Positions 15,615 through 24,576 of a DNA stretch of 64,000 bases are shown here, in pieces. This DNA comes from an uncultured Eubacteriales bacterium. GTDB lineage: Bacteria; Bacillota; Clostridia; Peptostreptococcales; Anaerovoracaceae. Numbering within the stretch: position 1 is the stretch's first letter; the number at the start of each line of letters is the position of its first letter. A program made the translations under genes and the position numbers. The stretch lies in NCBI GenBank assembly GCA_949289445.1, contig CASEOD010000136.1, positions 1 to 64,000 on the forward strand, read 5' to 3'. Under the pieces are notes generated by a model. The model worked only from the letters and a program-made list of their open reading frames with translations. It had not been told where the DNA came from and did not search any database.

Positions 15615-17150
15615 ATGAACACACTAAAAGCAATTGTAAAGTTCATACCAATCATCGTTTTGGCCGGTCTGATGATGGCAGGTCAGGATGCGCTTCTTGC
15701 GGCTCCCATAGCTGCCATTACTGCAGTTGTCGTTGCAAGAATCACAGAAAAGATTACTTTTAAGCAGTGCATGGATGCATCTTTGGACAGTGTCAAGAAC
15801 ATTCTTGTGGCACTATTCATCCTGATGTTTGCCTATGCCATGGCAAGTGCATTTATGTCGACAGGTGTAGGCGCCTCTGTTGTAAATATCGCCCTGTCTC
15901 TGGGCGTTACAGCAAGAACCGTGGCTGTAGTCGGTCTTTGCGTAACCGGCGTTCTGTCTGTTGCAACAGGTACTTCCTGGGGAACCTTTGCAGCCTGTGC
16001 ACCGATTTTCATGTGGCTGGTTCACATTGTTGACCCGAGCTGCATTGAAACCGGAAGTCTTCTGCTGACTACCTGCGCCATTGCAGGAGGCGCATGTTTC
16101 GGCGACAATATCGGTCTGATCAGTGATACCACTATCGTATCCTCCGGGATTCAGGGCGTGGAAGTTGTGGACAGAATCAGAACACAGGGCGTATGGTCCG
16201 TATCCTGTCTGATTCTTGCGGCCATCATTTTCTTCATCGCAGGCACTGTAATGGGTCTGCCTAACGAAGCTGTTTCCGCAACAGGCGTTCTTGACTCAGT
16301 TCCACAGGAAGCTTTAGACTATCTGGCTCAGGAAAAACCTGAGGCTATCGACCTTCTGAATCAGGTGCAGGGCGGTGTAGCACTCTACATGATCATTCCG
16401 CTGATTCTGGTTATCGGCCTCGCCATTGCAGGCGTGAACACTTTTGCCTGCATCGGAGCCGGCATTGTATCCGCTTACGTTCTGGGGCTGTTCGCAGGAA
16501 CCACTTCTCTGTATCCTATCCTGTCTTCTGCAGATAATGTTGAAACCGGTCTGCAGGCATATCTGAACATGTGTATGGCCGGATTTGCCGATGCCGGCTC
16601 CTGGGTAGTCGTTATGATGATGTGGGTTGCCGCTTTCGGCGGTATCATGGGTAAGATGAGAGCCTTTGATCCACTTGCAAAACTGGTGGTAAGGCTTTCC
16701 GGAAAAGTCAGAACACTCATGGGCTGGAACGGTGTTCTGTGCCTTGCAGGAAATGCCATCCTGTCAGATGAAATGGCACAGATTGTAACAGTAGGTCCAA
16801 TCATTAAAGAAATTACTGAAGAAAATGTTGAAGCCGAAACTGAAGAGGATATGTACAAGCTGAAGCTGAGAAACGCAACCTTCGGTGACGCCATGGGCGT
16901 ATTCGGTTCTCAGCTGATTCCGTGGCACGTATATCTCGGCTTCTATGTAGGTATCGCCGTCAACGTATATCCGCTCTACAAGTTCAGCAATGTGGACTTC
17001 ATCAAGTTCAACTTTATGGCAATGGTAGCGGTTGCATCTATGCTGCTCCTGACCTTCACAGGTCTGGACAGATTTGTTCCTCTGTTCGGACTGCCAAAAG
17101 AACCTAAGGTAAGACTGAAGAAGAATATCAGAAAAGATACCGCTGCTTAA
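15615..17150 (+). CDS. NhaC family Na+/H+ antiporter (or amino-acid/cation exchanger)
   Basis: The 511-residue inner-membrane protein has about 11-12 hydrophobic segments starting at residue 8. Family signatures are TGTSWGTFAACAPI near residue 120 and GGACFGDNIGLISDTTIV near 158-175, which corresponds to the GD-x-x-SP-x-SDTT ion-site motif of NhaC proteins, and a matching second half (AGNAILSDEMAQI; GDAMGVFGSQLIPWHV). NhaC-type carriers exchange Na+ for H+; relatives exchange organic substrates, and some lie beside amino-acid fermentation genes. The sigma-54 promoter and the divergent activator suggest substrate-dependent induction, so a transport role for the activator's ligand is plausible. 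It is monocistronic. Confidence 0.88.
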   Translation: MNTLKAIVKFIPIIVLAGLMMAGQDALLAAPIAAITAVVVARITEKITFKQCMDASLDSVKNILVALFILMFAYAMASAFMSTGVGASVVNIALSLGVTARTVAVVGLCVTGVLSVATGTSWGTFAACAPIFMWLVHIVDPSCIETGSLLLTTCAIAGGACFGDNIGLISDTTIVSSGIQGVEVVDRIRTQGVWSVSCLILAAIIFFIAGTVMGLPNEAVSATGVLDSVPQEALDYLAQEKPEAIDLLNQVQGGVALYMIIPLILVIGLAIAGVNTFACIGAGIVSAYVLGLFAGTTSLYPILSSADNVETGLQAYLNMCMAGFADAGSWVVVMMMWVAAFGGIMGKMRAFDPLAKLVVRLSGKVRTLMGWNGVLCLAGNAILSDEMAQIVTVGPIIKEITEENVEAETEEDMYKLKLRNATFGDAMGVFGSQLIPWHVYLGFYVGIAVNVYPLYKFSNVDFIKFNFMAMVAVASMLLLTFTGLDRFVPLFGLPKEPKVRLKKNIRKDTAA

Positions 17151-17185
17151 TCGCTAAGAGTGTTTCCAAAATCGAATCACAGTAA

Positions 17186-17231
17186 AGAAGCGCCGAACAA
17201 TCATTTCAAAGGGTGATTGCCCGGCGCTTCT
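17186..17231. terminator. Hairpin shared by the convergent nhaC-type gene and pst operon
   Basis: AGAAGCGCCG (17186-17195) pairs with CGGCGCTTCT (17222-17231), and CAATCA/TGATTG extend the stem inside. The T-rich tail is weak on both strands, so efficiency is uncertain. Confidence 0.65.
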
Positions 17232-17311
17232 GCCTTTCTCAGACGTATTTCAAAAAGAAGACCTTTCCGATTTTTTATGTTTCCGTTAAAATCCGTTACC
17301 AGCCTTTTATT

Positions 17312-17983
17312 TCATTTCCTGTGATCGGCCATTCTTTCCTCTGTGCTCATGTGCTGCCCGGTAATGGAAAACTCGACCCATTCAGCCACGTTGACAGCGT
17401 GATCACCGATTCGTTCCAGATATTTGGCAATCATCAGAAGATCCAGCGAAAATTCCGCCTTGACTTCTTCTCTTCTAATCAACTCGATGATTTCCTGTTT
17501 TACTTCTTCGAAGTGAGCGTCTACCACATCATCTTCCGCCATTACCTTGTGGGCAAGGGACAGATCCCTGTTGACAAAAGACTTGATGGCTTCTGTCACC
17601 ATGTCCGATGCGGCATGGGCCATGGCCTTCAGATGGGTATGATCCTTGGCATGGTCACCTTCAATAAAACCGGCAATTTCCGCAATATCAGAAGCCTGAT
17701 CCCCAATTCTCTCCATGTCAGATATCATTTTCAGAGCAGATGAAATGGTTCTCAGATCTCTTGCCACAGGCTGCTGCTGCAGAAGGAGCTTGAAACACAT
17801 ATTCTCGATTTCCCGTTCTTTTTCATCAATCTCGCTGTCTGTCTCAAATACCAGCTTGAGAAGCTCGTCATTATCCTCCATCAGTCCTTTAATGGCATTG
17901 GAAATGGCGAGTTCGCACAGGCTTCCCATCTTAATCAGTTCAACATTCAGCAGCGCCAGCTGCTCGTCGAATTTGTTTCTCAT
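17312..17983 (-). CDS. phoU: Phosphate transport regulator PhoU
   Basis: The 223-residue protein is all helical with two PhoU repeats of about 100 residues. Each has the E/DxxxD metal-site region, as in FETDSEIDEKEREIENMCFKLLLQQQPVARDLR (first) and VMAEDDVVDAHFEEVKQEI (second). PhoU couples the Pst transporter to the PhoR kinase and limits phosphate uptake. Its start overlaps the pstB stop. It is last in the operon, as in most bacteria. Confidence 0.95.
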   Translation of the reverse strand: MRNKFDEQLALLNVELIKMGSLCELAISNAIKGLMEDNDELLKLVFETDSEIDEKEREIENMCFKLLLQQQPVARDLRTISSALKMISDMERIGDQASDIAEIAGFIEGDHAKDHTHLKAMAHAASDMVTEAIKSFVNRDLSLAHKVMAEDDVVDAHFEEVKQEIIELIRREEVKAEFSLDLLMIAKYLERIGDHAVNVAEWVEFSITGQHMSTEERMADHRK

Positions 17984-18732
17984 CAGCCAAACCTCCCTGT
18001 AATGTAATCCTCTGTCTTCTTGTTGGACGGTACGGTAAAGAGCTTCTCCGTCTTGTCATACTCGATGACCTCTCCCAGCAGGAAAAAGGCTGTGTTGTCC
18101 GAGACACGAAGAGCCTGCTGCATGTTATGTGTTACCATAATAATGGTATATTTTTCTTTCAGCTCCAGAGCCAGATCTTCAATCTTTGATGTGGAAATCG
18201 GATCCAGCGCGCTGGTCGGCTCGTCCATGAGCAGTACTTCCGGATTCACCGCCAGAGCTCTTGCGATACAAAGTCTCTGCTGCTGTCCTCCTGAAAGACC
18301 CAGTGCGCTTTTTTTCAGTCTGTCTTTCAGCTCATCCCAGATGGCGGCATTGCGGAGTGAATTTTCCACAATCTCATCCAGCTCTGCCTTGCTTCTGATC
18401 CCATGAGTCCGAGGTCCGTAGGCAATATTGTCATAAACGCTCATGGGAAACGGATTCGGTTTCTGAAACACCATCCCGACCCGCTTTCTCAGCAGGTTCA
18501 CATCCATATCCCCATAGACATCCTCACCGTCCAGCAGTACCTGTCCCTCAATTCTGCATCCCTCCACCAGATCATTCATCCGGTTTAAGGTTTTCAGCAG
18601 CGTGGACTTGCCGCAGCCTGAAGGACCGATAAAAGCGGTGACTTCATTGGCGGGCAGATTCAGGCTGATGTTTTTCAAACCATGAAAATCTCCGTAGTAT
18701 AAATTCAGATCTTTAATCGTGTATTTATCCAT
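17983..18732 (-). CDS. pstB: Phosphate ABC transporter ATPase PstB
   Basis: The 249-residue ABC ATPase powers phosphate import. Walker A is GPSGCGKST (about 36-44), the signature is LSGGQQQRL and Walker [14 protein letters not shown], with the H-loop in [16 protein letters not shown] and the sequence around [13 protein letters not shown] are PstB-typical. Length matches the family. It overlaps phoU by one base and follows pstA by 16 bases. Confidence 0.97.
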   Translation of the reverse strand: MDKYTIKDLNLYYGDFHGLKNISLNLPANEVTAFIGPSGCGKSTLLKTLNRMNDLVEGCRIEGQVLLDGEDVYGDMDVNLLRKRVGMVFQKPNPFPMSVYDNIAYGPRTHGIRSKAELDEIVENSLRNAAIWDELKDRLKKSALGLSGGQQQRLCIARALAVNPEVLLMDEPTSALDPISTSKIEDLALELKEKYTIIMVTHNMQQALRVSDNTAFFLLGEVIEYDKTEKLFTVPSNKKTEDYITGRFG

Positions 18733-18748
18733 TCTAACTTCCTCTATA

Positions 18749-19627
18749 TTATTTCTTCGCTACTTTCTTTGCAATCAAGCTTGAAACAGCATTGATGATT
18801 ATTACCACAACCAGCAGCACGACAGCCGTCGCATAGGCCTGATTTGTATAGAGCCCTTCAGAGAGGAGTGCGTACATGTGCACAGAAAGGGTTCTGCCTG
18901 AGGAGAAGAGACTTTCTGCGACGCCTGTCATAGTTCCTGCCGTATATATTAAAGCTGCCGTCTCTCCGACGATTCTGCCAATTCCCAGAATGACCCCCGA
19001 AAGGATGCCGGGAACGGCTGAAGGCAGAACAATGCGGAAAACGGTTCTCAGCTTCCCTGCACCAAGACCGAAGCTGCCCTCCCGATAAGAGTCGGGAACA
19101 GCCTTCAAAGCTTCTTCTGTCGTTCTCATGATCAGAGGCAGTATCATTATTGCAAGAGTCAGCGTACCCGCCATAAGAGAATAGCTCCATTTCAGAGCCA
19201 CTACGAACATCAGATATCCGAAGAGACCGTACACGATGGACGGAATACCCGAAAGGGTTTCTGTCGTCACTCGGATTACCTTTACCAGCTTGTTTCCCCG
19301 TTTTGCATACTCAACCAGATAAATTGCCGAGCCAATGCCGAAAGGCACTGCTATCAGAAGAGAAACTGCTGTAATCGTCAGCGTATTGATAATAGCCGGC
19401 ATCATTGACTGATTCTCCGTGGAAAATTTCCAGGCAAACATATCTGCCGTCAGATTCGGAACACCCTTTATCAGAATATATCCCACAACTGCCACTAAAA
19501 CTCCCACCGTGATCAGGGCGGACAGATTTACGATGATTCTGAGAAAGAGGGAAAGCGGCTGCCCTTTATAGCTGCCTGACTTGTGGACAGATGTGGCTGT
19601 TCCCCCTCTTCTTTTCTTTTTTGTCAT
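18749..19627 (-). CDS. pstA: Phosphate ABC transporter permease PstA
   Basis: The 292-residue membrane protein has about six transmembrane helices and the permease EAA-type loop with [23 protein letters not shown]. The region SIVYGLFG and the C-terminal [18 protein letters not shown] match PstA. A basic cytosolic N-terminus (KKKRRGG) precedes the first helix. It overlaps the end of pstC by four bases (ATGA). Confidence 0.95.
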   Translation of the reverse strand: MTKKKRRGGTATSVHKSGSYKGQPLSLFLRIIVNLSALITVGVLVAVVGYILIKGVPNLTADMFAWKFSTENQSMMPAIINTLTITAVSLLIAVPFGIGSAIYLVEYAKRGNKLVKVIRVTTETLSGIPSIVYGLFGYLMFVVALKWSYSLMAGTLTLAIMILPLIMRTTEEALKAVPDSYREGSFGLGAGKLRTVFRIVLPSAVPGILSGVILGIGRIVGETAALIYTAGTMTGVAESLFSSGRTLSVHMYALLSEGLYTNQAYATAVVLLVVVIIINAVSSLIAKKVAKK

Positions 19628-20484
19628 TCTTTTGCCCTCCTGTTATTGATCAGACTGAACAGCAGATTGATGATCAGGATAAACACAAAGAGAACCACGG
19701 CTGTTGCAATGAGCGCTTCTCTGTGAAGTCCCGAAGCATAGCCCATCTCTGTTACGATATTAGTGGTCAGTGTTCTAGCCATGCTGAGGATGCTTTCCGG
19801 CATCACCGGACTGTTTCCCACAATGACGGATACTGCCAGCGTCTCGCCTACAGCTCTTCCCACGCCCAGAATCACCGCCGCCATGATTCCCGACTTTGCT
19901 GCCGGTACTACGGCAAAAAAAACGCTGCGTTCATGGGTTGCTCCCAGAGCAAGAGAACCTTCATAGTAGCTTTCCGGAACCGCTCTGATCGCTGCTTCGG
20001 AAACACTGATCATAGTCGGCAGAATCATAATTCCCAGCATAATGGAAGCCGTAAGTATTCCTTTACCGCTGGTACCCGGAAACAGATCCTGCATCAGCGG
20101 TACAATCACTACCAGGCCGAAAAAGCCATATACAATGGATGGAATTCCCGCCAGCAGATCTACTGCCGGTTTCATGATTCTGTGCAGACCGTCGGAGCAG
20201 AATCTTGCCATATAGATTGCACAAAGCAGACCGATGGGCACCCCGATAATAACAGCACCCGCCGTCACATAGATACTTCCTACAATCATCGGCAGGATTC
20301 CGTAAATATTCTGTCCCGGTTTCCACGTGGTTCCTGTCAGAAATTCCAGAAAACCGATCTTGCTCATGGCTGGAATACCGTTTCCGAACATGAACACACA
20401 GATTAGTATTACTGCTATAATCGACGCACATGCAGCCAGTAAGAATACCAGCTGCATTGCTTTTTCTCTAAAATCTTTACTCAT
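19624..20484 (-). CDS. pstC: Phosphate ABC transporter permease PstC
   Basis: The 286-residue protein has six predicted membrane helices and the segment LGATHERSVFFAVVPAAKSGIMAAVILGVGRAVGETLAV, which is the PstC permease loop that docks to Pst[13 protein letters not shown] is shared with PstA. It lies 25 bases after pstS and overlaps pstA. Confidence 0.95.
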   Translation of the reverse strand: MSKDFREKAMQLVFLLAACASIIAVILICVFMFGNGIPAMSKIGFLEFLTGTTWKPGQNIYGILPMIVGSIYVTAGAVIIGVPIGLLCAIYMARFCSDGLHRIMKPAVDLLAGIPSIVYGFFGLVVIVPLMQDLFPGTSGKGILTASIMLGIMILPTMISVSEAAIRAVPESYYEGSLALGATHERSVFFAVVPAAKSGIMAAVILGVGRAVGETLAVSVIVGNSPVMPESILSMARTLTTNIVTEMGYASGLHREALIATAVVLFVFILIINLLFSLINNRRAKE

Positions 20485-20509
20485 TTCAGTTTACTGTATC
20501 TTTTCCCAA

Positions 20510-21406
20510 CTATTTTACATCTGCCCAGTCAGTAATCGTTCCGGTGTAGATTCCCAGTACACTTTCACTTGTGATTTCTGCAAGAGGACTGTTGTTGTTT
20601 ACAATAACTGCGATACCGTCCAGTGCGATTGCCTGTGCAGTCAGACCCTGAGCAAGCTCGTCTTCGGTCACTTCTCTGGAAGCCATACCGATATCGCTTA
20701 CACCTTCGATAGCGTCAGTGATACCTGTGGTGGAATCAGACTGCTGAACGTTAATCTTTACATCTGCATTCACTTTCATGTATTCTTCTGCAAGCTTCTG
20801 CATTACCGGTGTTACAGAGGAAGAACCGCTGATTGTGACTTCGCCTTTTGCTCCGTTGCTTTCAAAAGCGCCTTCATTTCCTTCGCTGATATAGTTTTCT
20901 TCTTCAACGATTTTCTGACCTTCTTCACTCATGATGTATGCGATAAAATCTTTTGCCGCATCACTGACACCGTCTTTGGTTACGATATTGAAAGGTCTTG
21001 ATACTTTATAATCTCCACTCTTTACATTCTCTGCTGTAGCCTCTACTCCGTCTACCTTCAGGGCTTTTACAGTATCGTTCAGAGAACCCAGTGAAATATA
21101 TCCGATAGCGGATTCATTTCCGGCAATGGTCTGCATCATAACGGAAGTGCTGTTGGTAACCTCTGCTGTGTCGATGGTTCTGTCAATTTTTTCTCCGGAA
21201 TCATCTTTTTCCTCAATGCCGAACAGTTCAATGAAAGCACCTCTGGTTCCGGAACCGTCTTCTCTGGTTACAACGTGAATTGCACCGGATGCACCGCCGT
21301 CCCCTTCTGCTGCGGTATCATCTCCGCTGCCTCCGCAGGATGTGAGCATTGTGCCCATCAGTACCATTGTCAAACAAACCGCTAAAAATTTCTTTAACTT
21401 CTTCAT
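20510..21406 (-). CDS. pstS: Phosphate-binding lipoprotein PstS, circularly permuted
   Basis: The 298-residue protein has a lipoprotein signal (LTSC, lipidated Cys 24) and is the extracytoplasmic phosphate receptor of the Pst importer. The order of its halves is reversed. The segment that is C-terminal in ordinary PstS (TREDGSGTRGAF at 47-58, NSTSVMM, AIGYISLGSLNDTVKALKV, EEGQKIVEEE) comes first. The usual N-terminal segment (ISGSSSVTPVMQKLAEEY at 192-209, DIGMASREV, ALDGIAVIVNNNSPL, GIYTGTITDW) comes last, ending at residue 298 just where the REDGSGTRG block would follow. All phosphate-loop segments are kept, so it should work. Confidence 0.92.
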   Translation of the reverse strand: MKKLKKFLAVCLTMVLMGTMLTSCGGSGDDTAAEGDGGASGAIHVVTREDGSGTRGAFIELFGIEEKDDSGEKIDRTIDTAEVTNSTSVMMQTIAGNESAIGYISLGSLNDTVKALKVDGVEATAENVKSGDYKVSRPFNIVTKDGVSDAAKDFIAYIMSEEGQKIVEEENYISEGNEGAFESNGAKGEVTISGSSSVTPVMQKLAEEYMKVNADVKINVQQSDSTTGITDAIEGVSDIGMASREVTEDELAQGLTAQAIALDGIAVIVNNNSPLAEITSESVLGIYTGTITDWADVK

Positions 21407-21462
21407 CTCTTTCTTCTCCTTTTTCTTTACTCTTTCTTTATTCTTCTCTTAAGTACACCGAT

Positions 21463-21517
21463 ACTATACCGAAAAAATGTAAAGTATGTTATCACATTTA
21501 TGTTAAAGGTTTGTAAA
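21463..21517 (-). promoter_or_regulatory. Pho-box-like promoter of the pst operon
   Basis: Read leftward, TTTACA (21512-21517) and TTAACA (21501-21506) are direct repeats with 5-base spacing, the PhoP-box pattern of Firmicutes. A further TTTACA (21478-21483) and a TATAGT -10 (21463-21468) follow. This suggests induction under phosphate limitation. Confidence 0.7.
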
Positions 21518-21584
21518 GTCGAAAAAAAAGATTCAATTCTAAAAAATACGGTTTTTGCCTGTTCTTCTATTAAGCAGAAACCTC

Positions 21585-21640
21585 AAAACAGAGAAGGCGC
21601 CGGCAATCGTAATCATGATTGCCGGCGCCTTCTCTGTTTT
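21585..21640. terminator. Long perfect bidirectional terminator
   Basis: Two arms of 24 bases (21585-21608 and 21617-21640) are fully complementary around an 8-base loop. They include A4 at one end and T4 at the other, so the hairpin works in both directions. It ends the macrodomain operon just before the pst promoter. Confidence 0.9.
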
Positions 21641-21652
21641 ATCCGTATCGTT

Positions 21653-22153
21653 CTATAAAAGTTTCTGATAAATAGCCTCCGTGGCTTTATCAAAGCAAAC
21701 CAGAAAAATCTCTTCCGGACAGTTTCCCTCTCTTCGGCGGAGATACTCTTTAATCGCTTCTATAGCAGCACCTGCAGCCTGTTCTTTGGGATATCCGTAA
21801 ACCCCCGTACTAATTGCAGGGAAAGCGATGCTGCGACAGCCGTATTGCTCTGCCAGAACCAGCGATTTTGCATAACAGCTTTTCAGAAGCATCTCTTCTC
21901 CATAGTTTCCGCCACGCCACACAGGTCCGACGGTATGAATCACGTATTTTGCGGGCAGCTTATATCCTTCAGTAATCTTTGCATCTCCGGTTTCACAGCC
22001 GTGCAGTTTCCTGCATGCCTGCAGCAGTTCAGGCCCTGCAGCCCTATGAATGGCTCCATCCACACCGCCGCCGCCAAGCAGGCTGCTGTTGGCCGCATTG
22101 ACGATGGCGTCCACTTCCATTTTTGTAATGTCTCCCGTATACAGTCTGATCAT
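21653..22153 (-). CDS. Macrodomain protein, O-acetyl-ADP-ribose deacetylase-like (YmdB type)
   Basis: The 166-residue single-domain protein has the macrodomain signatures [27 protein letters not shown] (residues 11-37) and [14 protein letters not shown] (about 107-120), which bind the ADP-ribose distal ribose and phosphates. Members remove acetyl or ADP-ribosyl groups from O-acetyl-ADP-ribose or proteins. Its start overlaps the end of the upstream amidotransferase-type gene by four bases, so they form a two-gene operon. Confidence 0.93.
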   Translation of the reverse strand: MIRLYTGDITKMEVDAIVNAANSSLLGGGGVDGAIHRAAGPELLQACRKLHGCETGDAKITEGYKLPAKYVIHTVGPVWRGGNYGEEMLLKSCYAKSLVLAEQYGCRSIAFPAISTGVYGYPKEQAAGAAIEAIKEYLRRREGNCPEEIFLVCFDKATEAIYQKLL

Positions 22154-22821
22154 TGTTCGCCTCCCCGTTCCAGAAAATAGCGCAGCAGCTTTTCCGCGTC
22201 GCCTCTCTGCTGTCCGTCACCGTAGAGAAACATTTTCTCAGGATGCCACTGAACACCTATCATCGGATAGATACGATGCTCAAATGCCTCCACAATACTG
22301 GTCTGTCCATCTGCCCAAACCGAATCGATTTCCAGATTCCTTCCGATGTTTCCTACACCCTGATGATGACGGCTGTTAACCACAGAATCCGTCCCCAGCA
22401 GTTCTGCCATAAAGGTTCCTTTCAGATGGGATACCCTGTGACAGCGTTCCGGAGTATTTCTCATATGAGCATCCTTACACGGCAAATCCTGAATCAGAGT
22501 TCCGCCGAAAAATACATTCATGAACTGCATTCCTCTGCAGATTCCAAGCACCGGTCTCCACTTTTTCACCGCCAGTTCCATCAGACGCCACTGCCTGGCA
22601 TCAAGCTCATCATTGATATCATTAGAGCAGAGATCTTCAGCGCCCCAAAGTTTCGGATTCATATCCTGACAGCTCCCCGGCAGAATCAGACCGTCACTTT
22701 CCATCAAATCCGACTCCTCCAAAGATACAAAACCTTCAGCTCCAAGAGCTTCCATAGACTTTACATAGTCATCATATCTGTCCTCTGCTGTTTCCCATGC
22801 AGCAATCATAATCCTTTTCAA
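22150..22821 (-). CDS. Class I glutamine amidotransferase-like hydrolase (peptidase C26, PuuD-like)
   Basis: The product of 223 residues is of the gamma-glutamyl-GABA hydrolase family, which cleaves gamma-glutamyl amides. The nucleophile elbow is [13 protein letters not shown] and the His-Glu pair lies in [17 protein letters not shown] and NSRHHQGV are also family marks. TTG at 22821 is taken as the start because AAGGAGGGG lies about 6 bases ahead. An ATG at 22809 or a longer frame to 22878 is possible but less well supported. The true substrate could be another gamma-glutamyl compound. Confidence 0.85.
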   Translation of the reverse strand: MKRIMIAAWETAEDRYDDYVKSMEALGAEGFVSLEESDLMESDGLILPGSCQDMNPKLWGAEDLCSNDINDELDARQWRLMELAVKKWRPVLGICRGMQFMNVFFGGTLIQDLPCKDAHMRNTPERCHRVSHLKGTFMAELLGTDSVVNSRHHQGVGNIGRNLEIDSVWADGQTSIVEAFEHRIYPMIGVQWHPEKMFLYGDGQQRGDAEKLLRYFLERGGEQ

Positions 22822-23184
22822 ACAAAACCCCTCCTTCAAATCTTTACTCTGTTCAGTCCTTCCCGAAGACAGAACCACTAAGCTGCAAAAGTTCTAAAGT
22901 CCTGATGGATCTATTATACCATATTTATCCAAAACAACAAATACAATTCTGACTGTTCAAAATATTTTCAGGGAATATTTTCTCAAGCTTTCAGTTCTTT
23001 CTTTTCAGATTTCTGTCGATAGGCTGCTCCGTTCTCTGCACCTGATTACGCGCCGAAACTCTGCAAGAACTTTCTGTCAGATGCCGTTATGAGAAAAGGG
23101 CTGCGCACTAACCTCTGTTAATGCTGCAGCCCCTTTCGGCGACTTATCCTGTCTGCTTTGTTTTCTCAGACTTACAGTCTGCTT
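22822..23184. other. Intergenic region with leftward terminator
   Basis: No gene is seen. The stem GGGCTGC (23098-23104) / GCAGCCC (23126-23132), read leftward, ends in CCCTTTTC and probably terminates the redox operon ending at 23185. The stretch 22900-23090 is AT-rich and presumably holds the promoter of the amidotransferase-type gene; no clear consensus hexamer pair was found. Confidence 0.6.
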
Positions 23185-24576
23185 TTATTTTTCGCTCAGA
23201 TACTTGTCAATGCCGGCAGCGGCAGTTTTTCCTGCACCCATGGCTTTGATTACAGTAGCTGCACCGGTCACAGCATCTCCGCCTGCAAAGATTCCTTCCC
23301 GATTAGTCGCTGCTCCTGCATCAGTGCCGATACCGCCTCTTTCATTGGCAGCCAGATTTTCTGTAGTATCAAGAATCAGCGTATTCAGCTTAGTACCGAT
23401 GGACATGATAACCATATCTACAGGTACAACATGATTTGAACCTTCGATGGCCACAGGTCTGCGACGTCCTGATGCATCAGGCTCGCCCAGTTCCATGCTT
23501 ACACATTCAATACCTGTAACTCTGCCCTTTTCATCACCCTGAATTGCCACAGGATTTGTAAGAAGCTTAAATACAATTCCTTCCTCCATAGCATGATGTA
23601 CTTCTTCCGCTCTTGCCGGAAGTTCTTCCATACTGCGGCGATAGATGATGTATACTTCCTTTGCGCCCATACGCTTTGCACATCTTGCGGCATCCATAGC
23701 AACATTACCGCCTCCGACTACTGCAATCCGGTCAGCTTTCTGGATCGGCGTATCATATTCTGGCAGATATGCCTTCATCAGATTGATACGGGTCAGATAT
23801 TCATTGGCGGAACATACACCCAGAAGATTCTCACCTGGTATCTTCATAAACGATGGAAGTCCTGCACCAGTGCCGATGAATACAGATTCAAATCCTTCTT
23901 CTTTCATCAGTTCGTCAACAGTGATCGCACGACCAACGATAGCATCAGTTACAAATTTTACACCCTTCGCTTCAAGTTTAGCAACTTCGGCTGCTACGAT
24001 TTCTTTCGGCAAACGGAACTGAGGAATACCGTAAACCAGCACTCCGCCAGTCTTATGCAGACTTTCATAAACAGTTACATCGTAACCCTTGTTAATCAGA
24101 TCCCCTGCACAGGCAAGCCCTGCAGGACCTGCACCGATAACTGCCACCTTATGTCCGTTACTCTCAGCCGGTTTAATTTCTTCATCTCCGTAATTTGCAG
24201 CGTGCCAGTCAGCAGCAAACCGTTCCAGACGTCCGATAGCAACCGGCTCGCCTTTGATTCCATGAACACATTTACCTTCGCACTGATTTTCCTGTGGACA
24301 TACACGTCCGCAGATTGCAGGAAGCGAGCTGGTTTCACTGATAATCTGATAGGCTTCTTCAAATTCACCTTCGGCAATTTTAGCAATAAAGTCAGGGATT
24401 TTTACCATAACCGGACAGCCTGACATACAAGGCTTTTTACGACACTTCAGACATCTCATTGCTTCATTGATTGCCATTTCCTCTGTATAGCCGGAGGAAA
24501 CCTCCAGGAAGTTCTGATTACGAATCTCTGGAGCCTGTTCCGGCATCGGGTTTTTCTCTCTTACTAAATTAATCAT
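23185..24576 (-). CDS. nfnB: NfnB: flavin/iron-sulfur subunit of NADH-dependent ferredoxin:NADP+ oxidoreductase
   Basis: The 463-residue protein is of the GltD/glutamate-synthase small-subunit family. An N-terminal iron-sulfur domain has CLKCRKKPCMSGCPV and CGRVCPQENQCEGKCV. The first dinucleotide site VIGAGPAGLACAG binds FAD and the second, VVGGGNVAMDAARCAKRMGA, binds NADPH; GGDAVTGAATVIKAMGAG is the C-terminal FAD contact. With the NfnA-like gene just upstream (8-base overlap) it should form the electron-bifurcating complex that couples NADH and reduced ferredoxin to NADP+ reduction, rather than glutamate synthase, since no large subunit is present. The ATG at 24576 is taken after AGGAGG. 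Confidence 0.88.
   Translation of the reverse strand: MINLVREKNPMPEQAPEIRNQNFLEVSSGYTEEMAINEAMRCLKCRKKPCMSGCPVMVKIPDFIAKIAEGEFEEAYQIISETSSLPAICGRVCPQENQCEGKCVHGIKGEPVAIGRLERFAADWHAANYGDEEIKPAESNGHKVAVIGAGPAGLACAGDLINKGYDVTVYESLHKTGGVLVYGIPQFRLPKEIVAAEVAKLEAKGVKFVTDAIVGRAITVDELMKEEGFESVFIGTGAGLPSFMKIPGENLLGVCSANEYLTRINLMKAYLPEYDTPIQKADRIAVVGGGNVAMDAARCAKRMGAKEVYIIYRRSMEELPARAEEVHHAMEEGIVFKLLTNPVAIQGDEKGRVTGIECVSMELGEPDASGRRRPVAIEGSNHVVPVDMVIMSIGTKLNTLILDTTENLAANERGGIGTDAGAATNREGIFAGGDAVTGAATVIKAMGAGKTAAAGIDKYLSEK

Noticed and set aside
23185..24576. Glutamate synthase small subunit as the name for the GltD-like gene
   Set aside because: No large subunit gene is present and the gene overlaps an NfnA-type gene in a PFOR operon, so the NfnB role fits better.
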